Notes: a model not told the origin generated them from the sequence alone. A DNA stretch of 7,263 nucleotides from an uncultured Coriobacteriaceae bacterium (GCA_900551595.1 URWR01000081.1:1-7263); one strand, 5' to 3'; numbered from the stretch's first letter, positions 1 through 5,754 are shown. Program-made: numbers and translations.

Positions 1-436
1 TGGTGACGATGCTTGCGCGCTTGTCATTACAAGAGATGATAAGAACCGTGTGCGTTGCGAGCTTATTGCCGATGATAAACCGGTTGTGGGAGCTGATTGT
101 GCTCGCGGTGGTGAATTGGGCGGCTACCTGGTTGCACAGGGTGTCGATGATGAAGGAAGCACGCTTGATGAGGTGTTTTCTGAGGTGGATATCGAAGCTC
201 TTGTTGAATCTGCACAAGCGGGAGATGAGGGTGCTGCGGCACGCCTTGCAGCGCTTGGTGATACGCTCGGTCGTGCAGTTGCCTTTGCCAGCATGCTGTT
301 TGATCCGGGTACTATCTGTGTTGGGAATGGCCTCAGCCTCGCCCGCGATTTTATCGAGCAGCCCTTCGTTGAGGCTGTTGTGCGTGAGACATACTATCTT
401 GCCGATACTATCCCTTACGTATTCACGTGGGAGTAA
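1..436 (+). CDS. ROK-family protein (kinase or transcriptional regulator), C-terminal part only
   Basis: The reading frame is open from the window edge (first full codon at base 2) to a TAA at 434-436, giving 144 residues; the start lies outside. ROK proteins are either sugar kinases or NagC/XylR-type repressors. Seen here: a GADCARGGELGG stretch matching the ROK 'GAxGxAGEIGH' segment, then GDEGAAARLAALGDTLGRA and the closing FDPGTICVGNGLS, which matches the family's 'hPexIvhGGgls' strand. Two features are unusual. The His of the GEIGH zinc-binding motif is Gly, and the CxCGxxGC cysteine loop that normally follows is absent, replaced by an acidic linker. This argues for a zinc-less, possibly non-catalytic member, and so more likely a regulator than a glucokinase, but the N-terminus (helix-turn-helix or not) cannot be seen. 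It sits directly upstream and co-oriented with the sugar operon, so local control is a reasonable inference. Confidence 0.8.
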   Translation, partial: GDDACALVITRDDKNRVRCELIADDKPVVGADCARGGELGGYLVAQGVDDEGSTLDEVFSEVDIEALVESAQAGDEGAAARLAALGDTLGRAVAFASMLFDPGTICVGNGLSLARDFIEQPFVEAVVRETYYLADTIPYVFTWE

Positions 437-523
437 ACGGCAAACCGTCCGTCTGTTTATAGGGTTGCGAAAATCTGCCGTCTGCCGCTGAACAGATGAC
501 GTTTGCACTTTTTGAACGACCGT

Positions 524-552
524 CCGCCGCTGAGCCTCAGGCTGAGCGGCGG
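524..552 (+). terminator. Strong GC-rich hairpin after the ROK gene (terminator or leader structure)
   Basis: CCGCCGCT at 524-531 pairs with AGCGGCGG at 545-552. Beyond one G-G mismatch (532/544), AGCC pairs with GGCT around a 3-base loop. It lies 88 bases past the ROK stop codon. No T-run follows directly (the nearest is TTTTT at 586-590), so it is not a canonical intrinsic terminator. It could slow or end ROK transcription, protect an mRNA end, or belong to the leader of the next operon. Confidence 0.5.
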
Positions 553-622
553 GTAGGTGTTAGCGTAAAGATTGGCACACAAAAGTTTTTAAGTTGTTTG
601 TTTTGCACTTCCTCAGCAAGCC

Positions 623-650
623 GGTGCCTGCCGTCCTGCCAGGAGGCACC
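623..650 (+). promoter_or_regulatory. Leader hairpin with nested inverted repeat
   Basis: GGTGCCT (623-629) is the exact reverse complement of AGGCACC (644-650). Inside it, CCT/AGG (635-637/641-643) closes a GCC loop. It lies 57-84 bases ahead of the aldolase start codon. It may be an operator half-site pair (DNA level) or an RNA element. No convincing promoter was found: a TTGGCA -35-like hexamer at 572-577 has no good -10 partner at 16-18 bases. Confidence 0.45.
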
Positions 651-661
651 ACCAGATATGT

Positions 662-686
662 GTATCGGAGCCTGAGCTGCCGATAC
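662..686 (+). promoter_or_regulatory. Leader hairpin just upstream of the aldolase ribosome binding site
   Basis: GTATCGG (662-668) and CCGATAC (680-686) are exact reverse complements, with AGC/GCT able to extend the stem past a bulged G679. The stem ends only a few bases before the AAGGAAAGGAAG ribosome binding site (691-702) of the aldolase gene, so it could act on translation start or be an operator. It does not match a riboswitch class I recognise. Confidence 0.45.
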
Positions 687-706
687 TTCGAAGGAAAGGA
701 AGCTCA

Positions 707-1663
707 ATGAGCCACTTTATTACTGGTGTTGTTGTAGAAATTTGCACGCCTTTTGATGAGAAGGGCGAAATTGACTGGCAGTATCTGCGTGAGATGGTGC
801 GCTGGCATGTGTCCTGTGGTGTAAGCGCTTTCTTTGTAAACGGCTATGCCGGTGAGTGCCATGAGCTCACCTTCGATGAGAAGCTGGCCGTCCTTAAAGC
901 AGTGTATGAAGAGGTCCATGACGACGCTAAGATCATGGCATGCTCATTTGAGAATGACATCCGTGCAAACAAGCGCCTGATCGATGCCTACGAAGAGACT
1001 GGCATGGCAGACTGCTATTGCATCACCGCTCCACCGTTCTTCAAGTATTCTCAGGCTGCACTCTATGACTGGGCTGCCGAGCTTATCGATTATGCAAAGC
1101 GTCCGGTCTATATTTACAACTGCGTTGAGCAGTCGGTTCTTTTTGCCCCCGACACCTTGGCTAAGCTCGTGGAGAATCATCCCAACCTGCGCGGCTTCAA
1201 GGATGCTTCCACCAATGTTGTTAACTTCCAGCAGTGTGTACTGCGCATCGACCCCGAGAATTTTGACTTCCTCGGTGGCTGCGATGGCTTTGACGGCATC
1301 ATGGTGCTTCTCGGCGCGGTCGGCTGCGTTTCATTCATGGCAGTCCCGTATCCGCGTGAGATGGTCGATATTGTCAACAAGGGTCTTGCAGGCGACTGGA
1401 AGGGTTGCATCGAGGCTCAGCAGAAAGTCCTGCGTATTCGCAACATCGTGAAGAAGACCCCCTTCAATGCTGGTTGGAACTGGGCTATGCGCTATGGCTT
1501 TGGCAAGGAGACCCGTTCCCGCATGGGCGAAAAGCAGGATTGGGTGCCCTACGAGGTAAAGCTCGAGCTCGATGAGCTTATGCGTGAGCTTGGCTACGAA
1601 GGCCAGGACATTGAGCGCACTCCTCTGGATGACGAAATGGCCGGTATCACCGACTTCAGGTAA
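707..1663 (+). CDS. DapA/NAL-superfamily class I aldolase (dihydrodipicolinate synthase family), not a true DapA
   Basis: The 318-residue protein is slightly longer than the usual 290-300 and covers the whole TIM barrel. The ATG at 707 follows AAGGAAAGG (691-699). Family catalytic residues are visible: Schiff-base Lys165 in RGFKDAS and Tyr137 in YIYN, 28 residues apart exactly as Lys161/Tyr133 in E. coli DapA. Substrate residues differ. The GTTGE carboxylate-binding motif is GYAGE (46-50), so both threonines are lost. The proton-relay tyrosine (Tyr107 in E. coli) falls in PPFFK and is Phe. The position of Arg138 is Gln142. These losses rule out lysine-pathway DapA in my view and suggest an aldolase or lyase for another 2-oxo acid or sugar. 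It is the first gene of a four-gene operon with an epimerase and a sugar kinase, so a catabolic cleavage step is inferred. Family confidence is high; the substrate is unknown. Confidence 0.9.
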   Translation: MSHFITGVVVEICTPFDEKGEIDWQYLREMVRWHVSCGVSAFFVNGYAGECHELTFDEKLAVLKAVYEEVHDDAKIMACSFENDIRANKRLIDAYEETGMADCYCITAPPFFKYSQAALYDWAAELIDYAKRPVYIYNCVEQSVLFAPDTLAKLVENHPNLRGFKDASTNVVNFQQCVLRIDPENFDFLGGCDGFDGIMVLLGAVGCVSFMAVPYPREMVDIVNKGLAGDWKGCIEAQQKVLRIRNIVKKTPFNAGWNWAMRYGFGKETRSRMGEKQDWVPYEVKLELDELMRELGYEGQDIERTPLDDEMAGITDFR

Positions 1664-1706
1664 TCCAGCTGCGGCAATTGCTGCACTACAGGAGAGGAGT
1701 AAGTTC

Positions 1707-2801
1707 ATGGAATTTACCCGCGTGGCTGTTCGTCCAGATTTCTTTGCTGATCGTCCGCTTGATTTGGTTTCTTCAGGTGAGCTTTCTGCTCGTGCATTTC
1801 GTTATGAGACGGGCGTAGCTGGCCTTGAGATATCGAATAGCCGTTCGAGCATGGTGGTTCTTCCCTATATGGGCATGCAGGTGTGGTTTGTAACATTCGA
1901 TGGCAAGGTGCTTTCCCAGAAGTCGATGTTCGACATGCCGCAGGACACCACCAAGTTTGGTGATAATTACGGTGGCTTCCTCTACCACTGCGGCCTTAAC
2001 AACATTAATGGCCCCGCTGACGGCGAAGCAGATTACCCCATGCATGATGTTCTTCCCTTTGCACGTTATCGCGATGTCTATGTAGGTGTGGGGGAGAATG
2101 AGTGCGGTCGCTATCTTGCAGTGGGTGGCACCTTCGTGTTCCGCAACAGCCAGGAGCTCCATTGGGCATACAGCCCTGAGCTGCGCCTTTATGAGGGCAA
2201 GGCAATGGTGGAAATGGTTGCCGATATTGAGAACCGCCGCACACATCCGTTGGAGTACCTGTGGATGTGCCATATGAATTGGCGCGGTCTTGATGGCTCG
2301 CATTTTGTACAGACCTGCCCAATTGACGATGAACACGTTCAGGTTGTTCCTACTGAGCTGGGCGATGACTCGCCGAGAGCTGTGGCTATTCGCGAGTTGA
2401 GTGAGCGCCTTGTGGCAGATCCATCGCTTGCCAATTCGCTTGATGAGACGCTGGCTACCGTGGATCCAGAGCTCTGCATTAACTATCGCTATCTCGCCGA
2501 CGAGGATGGCTGGGCTCATGCTATGCAGGTTACCCCTGAAGGCGATGCTTGCTATGTAGGCTGGGATACCGCACGTGCACCGTATGCACTGCGTTGGTTC
2601 TGCCGTACTGGTGACGAAGATGGTGTTGGCATTGCACTTCCTTCGACGGGCACCTGCCACTCAACAACCTATCAGCGCGAGCATGGTCACTTTAATACCT
2701 TGGAGCCGGGTGGCCACGATCGTATGAACTGGTGGTTTGGACATCTTGATGCGGATGAGGCTTCCGCTATGGCAGCAAAGATTGAAAAGGTTCTTGCATA
2801 A
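1707..2801 (+). CDS. DUF4432 / aldose-1-epimerase-like family protein
   Basis: 364 residues from the ATG at 1707, chosen because GGAGAGGAG (1691-1699) lies at correct spacing and it leaves a clean 43-base gap from the aldolase stop. The frame is open further upstream but would overlap the aldolase gene. The fold family is the galactose-mutarotase-like beta-sandwich; members are thought to bind or epimerise sugars, but few have a tested activity. Recognisable segments, in order: VVLPYMGMQVW (50-60), the KSMFDMP turn (72-78), YGGFLYHCGL (88-97, with His94), YPMHD (110-114, with His113), a HMNW strand in the second half, and a C-terminal MNWWFGHL. His94 and His113 are plausible sugar-contact or acid/base residues, by inference. 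Placement between aldolase and ketose epimerase suggests mutarotation or isomerisation of the incoming sugar. No signal peptide is seen, so it is cytoplasmic. Confidence 0.8.
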   Translation: MEFTRVAVRPDFFADRPLDLVSSGELSARAFRYETGVAGLEISNSRSSMVVLPYMGMQVWFVTFDGKVLSQKSMFDMPQDTTKFGDNYGGFLYHCGLNNINGPADGEADYPMHDVLPFARYRDVYVGVGENECGRYLAVGGTFVFRNSQELHWAYSPELRLYEGKAMVEMVADIENRRTHPLEYLWMCHMNWRGLDGSHFVQTCPIDDEHVQVVPTELGDDSPRAVAIRELSERLVADPSLANSLDETLATVDPELCINYRYLADEDGWAHAMQVTPEGDACYVGWDTARAPYALRWFCRTGDEDGVGIALPSTGTCHSTTYQREHGHFNTLEPGGHDRMNWWFGHLDADEASAMAAKIEKVLA

Positions 2802-2839
2802 CTGAGTGTTGGAACGAGTTGCAACAACGGGAGGTTTTT

Positions 2840-3676
2840 ATGTCAATGAAGGTCTCGCTTTTCTCTACAGGTTTTGAGAATTATCCTCTGGAGCACACAT
2901 TTAGCATTGCTGCTGAGTGTGGCTATGATGGCGTAGATGTGGGTGGCTTCCGTCCCCATGCTTTCGCCCCTGATGTCTTGGGCGGCGTCAACGGTGGCGC
3001 AGAGGCAATTTTGGGCTATGTCCAGAAATATCAGATGCCTATCGTAAGCTACGTACCGGCCAACATTGGCTATCCGTATAGCTTTACATTCCGTGAGCCC
3101 GAGCTCAACGAGATAAGCATGGAGTACTATCTCTCGACGCTGGATGCAGCAGCTGCTATTGAGGCTCCACTGGTAATGTATGCCATTAACCCCATTGGCT
3201 TTGGCATTGATCGCGAGTATCTCAAGCGTCAGGTTGTTGAGGATCTCAAGCGTCTTTCCGATCGCGCTGCACAGCTCAATCAGAAGATCATTCTTGAGCC
3301 AGTTACACCGTTTGAGGGCAAGCTCTGCGTAAGCTCAGATGACTGCAAGTACTATCTCGACGAGGTCGACAATGACGCTCTGGAGATCTGCCTGGATCTC
3401 GCTGCGCCGTTTACCTGCGGTGAGCCTATCGCCGAGTACTGGGAGAAGATGCCCGGTAAGGTGCGCGAGATTCACTTTGTAGACTGCACCGCCGATTGCG
3501 AGGATCACCTTATTCCTGGCGATGGTGAGATGGATTGGCCGCGCATTGTGGACTACCTCAAGAGCGTTGAGTATGACGGCTATCTTGCTCTTGAGCTGTT
3601 CTCTCGTTATGGCAATGAGCCGGACTTCTCGGCACGTCGCGGCATCGAAGTTATTCGCGACATGATTAGCGACTAG
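2840..3676 (+). CDS. FrlC-like sugar (ketose/Amadori) 3-epimerase, AP-endonuclease-2 TIM-barrel family
   Basis: 278 residues from the ATG at 2840, preceded by GGGAGG (2829-2834) at 5 bases; an in-frame TTG at 2819 is rejected because it precedes that site. Similarity to E. coli FrlC (fructoselysine 3-epimerase, 276 residues), as recalled, is clear: RPHAFAPD (38-45), KYQMPI (63-68), GYPY (77-80), LEPVTPFE (152-159), DLAAPF, GEP and YGNEP. The four divalent-metal ligands of the tagatose-3-epimerase group are present at matching spacing: Glu153, Asp186, His212 (in IHFVD) and Glu252 (in ALEL). The expected reaction is metal-dependent inversion at C3 of a ketose or ketosamine. There is no FrlB-type deglycase next to it, so fructoselysine itself is not established as substrate. 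It is the third gene of the operon, 38 bases after the DUF4432 gene and 14 bases before the kinase. Confidence 0.85.
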   Translation: MSMKVSLFSTGFENYPLEHTFSIAAECGYDGVDVGGFRPHAFAPDVLGGVNGGAEAILGYVQKYQMPIVSYVPANIGYPYSFTFREPELNEISMEYYLSTLDAAAAIEAPLVMYAINPIGFGIDREYLKRQVVEDLKRLSDRAAQLNQKIILEPVTPFEGKLCVSSDDCKYYLDEVDNDALEICLDLAAPFTCGEPIAEYWEKMPGKVREIHFVDCTADCEDHLIPGDGEMDWPRIVDYLKSVEYDGYLALELFSRYGNEPDFSARRGIEVIRDMISD

Positions 3677-3690
3677 GGGAGGAAGACATC

Positions 3691-4650
3691 ATGGGTAAGA
3701 ATGGACCGATTGACGTTATTGTTATGAACTCCCACGGCGTAGGCCAGGTATGCTACGTGCATCGTCTTCCTCGCCGCGGTGAGACTATGGAAGCTTGGGA
3801 CTGGCATGTTGAGGAAGATGGCGGCAAGGGCGCAACCGTTTCTGTTGCTATGGGTCGTCTTGGTGTGAGCGTTGGTTATATCGGCAAGGTGGGATATGAC
3901 CCCTGGGGCGATATGGGTGACGAGTGGATGAGCGCTGCTGGCGTGGACACCACCTACATGTATCGTGACCACTCCGTTTCTACGGGCACCGGTCTTATCA
4001 TGATCGACGATGATGGTCTCAACACTATTGTTGACGGCGATTCTGCGTGCAAGGCTTTGACGCATGAGGAAGTTCATGACGCTATTGAGGCAATGAAGGA
4101 AGCCAAGGTGTTTGTCACCGGCTTTGGTATGCCGTATAAGATCGCTCTTGATGGCGCCAAGATTGCCAAAGAAGAGTTTGGCATGACGACACTGTGCAAT
4201 GCTTCGCCGCTGCCCAGTGAGCCCATGGGTGATCTCTCTTATCTGGACTTCCTGGTGGTAAACGATGTTGAGGCTCGCGTTCTGTGCGGTCTTCCCGAGG
4301 ATTCCGATGAGGAGTGGGAGAAGATTTGCCGTCAGATCGTTGCCGATCATGGCTGCCATGGCGTCATTATGACCTGCGGCGATGAGGGTTCTGCCATTCT
4401 TGATGGTGACGAGTTCTTTACCGTTGCTGCAACTCCGGTGAAGGCTATCTACACCATTGGTGCAGGCGATGGCTATTTGGCTGCTGTTGCTGCCAACCTT
4501 GCTTGGGGTAAGACCCTGCAGGAGGCTTGCGAGTGGGCAAGCAAGTATGCTGCATTCAAGGTTACGCGCGAGGGCACGATGACCACTCGTCCGGGCGAGG
4601 GCTATCCGTTTATGCCTGAGGTAGAGGAGTTCATGGCTGGTCTGGAGTAA
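3691..4650 (+). CDS. PfkB-family (ribokinase-like) carbohydrate kinase
   Basis: 319 residues, full length for the ribokinase group (about 310). The ATG at 3691 follows GGGGAGG (3676-3682), which shares its first G with the stop of the epimerase gene, so the two are very probably translated together. Signature 1: GGKGATVSVAMGRLG at 44-58. Signature 2: GAGD at 257-260, with Asp260 the expected catalytic base; the usual leading Asp of DTxGAGD is Tyr254. VVNDVEA (mid-protein) and IMTCGDEGSA match the Mg-ATP region. The N-terminal strand reads SHGVGQVC where E. coli ribokinase has GSINADH, so the Asp that holds ribose hydroxyls appears to be Gln19. Phosphorylation of a sugar or sugar derivative in the cytoplasm is secure; ribose as substrate is unlikely. 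It probably acts on the epimerase product before cleavage. It is the last gene before the terminator. Confidence 0.92.
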   Translation: MGKNGPIDVIVMNSHGVGQVCYVHRLPRRGETMEAWDWHVEEDGGKGATVSVAMGRLGVSVGYIGKVGYDPWGDMGDEWMSAAGVDTTYMYRDHSVSTGTGLIMIDDDGLNTIVDGDSACKALTHEEVHDAIEAMKEAKVFVTGFGMPYKIALDGAKIAKEEFGMTTLCNASPLPSEPMGDLSYLDFLVVNDVEARVLCGLPEDSDEEWEKICRQIVADHGCHGVIMTCGDEGSAILDGDEFFTVAATPVKAIYTIGAGDGYLAAVAANLAWGKTLQEACEWASKYAAFKVTREGTMTTRPGEGYPFMPEVEEFMAGLE

Positions 4651-4679
4651 GACGAGCTCTTAAGTGCTGGTTTGTGGGG

Positions 4680-4715
4680 CCACGGAGACCAAGGGGTTTC
4701 CGTGGTTCTTTTTTT
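4680..4715 (+). terminator. Rho-independent terminator of the catabolic operon
   Basis: CCACGGAGACC (4680-4690) pairs with GGTTTCCGTGG (4695-4705) as an 11-bp stem (one G-U) around a 4-base AAGG loop. It is followed, after TTC, by seven T (4709-4715). It starts 30 bases after the kinase stop codon. Confidence 0.93.
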
Positions 4716-4810
4716 GTTTGCGCGGCCTCTTGTGTGCAAGTCCTTGCTGGAGTGGCTGTCTAACGGATTAATTTATGTCCGACCCTCTTGGTATGGTTTT
4801 TGGTATCCAA

Positions 4811-4856
4811 TCCTATTGAGAATAATTGCCTCATTCGGCACTTCTACTCAATAGGA
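4811..4856. repeat. Perfect 10-bp inverted repeat around a small hairpin
   Basis: TCCTATTGAG (4811-4820) is the exact reverse complement of CTCAATAGGA (4847-4856), with 26 bases between. Within the spacer, TGCC/GGCA (4827-4830/4837-4840) can form a second small stem. It could be an operator, an RNA fold, or the trace of a mobile-element end; no transposase is nearby. Confidence 0.5.
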
Positions 4857-4879
4857 CTAGATGCAAGCATTCGAGCAAG

Positions 4880-4907
4880 TTGAGATGAAATTTAATACAA
4901 CTACTAT
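4880..4907 (+). promoter_or_regulatory. Possible sigma-A promoter for the 35-codon ORF
   Basis: TTGAGA (4880-4885, 5 of 6 to TTGACA), a 16-base AT-rich spacer, then TACTAT (4902-4907, 4 of 6 to TATAAT). It would give a 5' leader of about 40 bases before the ATG at 4954. This is a prediction from consensus only. Confidence 0.4.
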
Positions 4908-4953
4908 CCCTGCAAGCTTGTTGAGGTTACGTAATCATAAGGAGGAGAAAAAG

Positions 4954-5061
4954 ATGGAACTATTTTCCTTGGTATTTAATGAATGGAAAAATCTTTGCGC
5001 TAAAGAAGCAGATTTAAATAGAGAAGATAGGAGAGTTATTTCTTCGGTTGTTAGCTTCTAA
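4954..5061 (+). CDS. Small ORF, 35 residues, unknown function
   Basis: The ATG at 4954 has a near-perfect AAGGAGGA Shine-Dalgarno site at 4939-4946 and 7-8 bases of spacing, the best in the window outside the operon. Translation gives a 35-residue, Glu/Arg/Lys-rich helical-looking peptide (start MELFSLVFNEWKNLCAKEAD, ending ISSVVSF). There is no signal peptide or full-length membrane helix. Codons are AT-richer than in the catabolic genes (TTT, AAA, AAT, AGA), suggesting foreign origin. A longer in-frame start at 4861 lacks a ribosome binding site. It may be a true small protein or the surviving 5' end of a gene whose remainder was lost; downstream frames show no continuation I can recognise. 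Confidence 0.5.
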   Translation: MELFSLVFNEWKNLCAKEADLNREDRRVISSVVSF

Positions 5062-5123
5062 CCAATGAAGTTTTATCTCTCTGCTTGAAATCGAAGTAAC
5101 GTTTCAACAAGTAGATTGACTAG

Positions 5124-5342
5124 TTAACTACTTTGAGCTTGAGGTGCTCTTCGAGGTGGTACGAATTGTTTCCAGGTTTCGTAGTTGACTGTTTTTGGGG
5201 AGACGATGACAGTGAATTGTGTGTTACTCGGTAAGACTGCGGTCTCTGCCTGTCATGTCAGCTTGGGTTCCTCAAACACCTAGCTGGCAGCGTCAACGGC
5301 TTTGCGCTTGGCAACCATGTTTACGCGGATGTAGGTGTCCAT
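5124..5342 (-). pseudogene. Decayed RelB/DinJ-type antitoxin
   Basis: Read on the minus strand from ATG 5342-5340, a single frame of 73 codons runs to TAA at 5126-5124 but contains two internal stops (TAG at 5282-5280, TGA at 5255-5253). The translation begins MDTYIRVNMVAKRKAVDAAS, then VFEEPKLT, and later QFTVIVSPKTVNYET. This order matches the RelB/DinJ ribbon-helix-helix pattern 'hxVRVDxxxKxxAxxVFxxLGLT ... PFxVxxP'. The first stop falls where the family commonly has a Gln-like position before VFEE. The stretch between LT and FTV is about six residues short. No ribosome binding site precedes the ATG and no YafQ/RelE-type toxin follows. The assignment comes from pattern recall, not a search. 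Confidence 0.5.
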
Positions 5343-5378
5343 GATGTGGTTGAGGTTGCAGTTAACTGAGAAAAGACA

Positions 5379-5391
5379 CTATCTTAGATAG
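5379..5391. promoter_or_regulatory. 13-base palindrome upstream of the antitoxin remnant
   Basis: CTATCT-T-AGATAG is a perfect palindrome about 37 bases ahead of the minus-strand antitoxin start. RelB/DinJ proteins bind short palindromes in their own promoters, so this may be a fossil autoregulatory operator. CAGTTAACTG (5359-5368), another perfect palindrome, lies between it and the start codon. Confidence 0.3.
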
Positions 5392-5512
5392 GGGATTTTA
5401 AGTCGGAAGAGATCGTGAACTCGCCGGCGAACTGCATATCGTTTACCCAGCGCGCCCTTCATCTCCACTTCTCGTGGAGCTAGAGCGCAAGAGTGGACGG
5501 GCGTCTATGCAC

Positions 5513-5535
5513 AAGAGGTTTACACCTCTTTCTTT
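5513..5535 (+). terminator. Weak terminator-like hairpin
   Basis: AAGAGGT (5513-5519) pairs perfectly with ACCTCTT (5524-5530) around a 4-base loop, followed by the interrupted T-rich tail TCTTT. The stem is AT-leaning and the T-run is broken, so termination strength is doubtful. No intact + strand gene ends just upstream; the nearest is the small ORF that ends at 5061. Confidence 0.35.
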
Positions 5536-5731
5536 GGTCAAGTTCGCGCTCCGATTAAATAGGGTATGCTGCCAGCCTCGGCGCATTCGTGGGATAATGG
5601 AAACGAATAAAATCCGAGTTCGTCGACCACCTTAGACTACTCACCCTTAAGCGACAACAGGACCGTACGGCGTCCGTATCTTTAACCTCAGAACGAGCAA
5701 TCCGAGACAACTCCATTCCAATATAGGCTGG

Positions 5732-5754
5732 TTTCACCGTCAATAACGGTGAAA
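5732..5754 (+). promoter_or_regulatory. Perfect 9-bp hairpin upstream of the membrane-protein gene
   Basis: TTTCACCGT (5732-5740) and ACGGTGAAA (5746-5754) are exact reverse complements with a 5-base CAATA loop. The hairpin ends 11 bases before the AGAGGAGA ribosome binding site (5766-5773). A DNA-level operator or an RNA element in the 5' leader are both possible. No T-run follows, so it is not an intrinsic terminator. Confidence 0.5.

Larger units (their letters stand above)
4716..4953. other. Intergenic stretch, lower GC, no gene recognised
   Basis: Between the operon terminator and the small ORF I see no coding frame with a ribosome binding site. Its contents are a 10-bp inverted repeat (4811-4856) and a possible promoter (4880-4907), both listed separately. 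A base composition richer in A/T than the operon marks the start of a different region. Confidence 0.6.

Noticed and set aside
820..833. TGTAAGCGCTTTCT, a near match to a catabolite-responsive (cre) operator
   Set aside because: It lies inside the aldolase coding region at the codons for GVSAFF, a place conserved in the protein family; the last base differs from consensus and CcpA-type control is not established for this kind of organism.
707..1663. Annotation as lysine-biosynthesis dihydrodipicolinate synthase (dapA)
   Set aside because: The GTT motif, relay tyrosine and Arg138 position are all changed, and the context is catabolic.
1773..2660. Long minus-strand open frame opposite the DUF4432 gene
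   Set aside because: It is a shadow of the + strand gene, with no ribosome binding site or recognisable family, while the + strand protein has clear motifs.
3673..4359. Long minus-strand open frame opposite the kinase gene
   Set aside because: It is antisense to a clear PfkB protein, lacks a start signal and has no family pattern.
4672..4854. Open frame of 60 codons after the kinase gene
   Set aside because: It runs through the terminator and its T-run and has no ribosome binding site.
4811..4856. Insertion-sequence end
   Set aside because: The repeat arms are only 26 bases apart, no transposase or target duplication is visible, so it is kept only as an inverted repeat.
5555..5743. Minus-strand 62-codon open frame before the membrane protein
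   Set aside because: No ribosome binding site, no recognisable pattern, and its upstream end overlaps the 5732-5754 hairpin; at most a relic.
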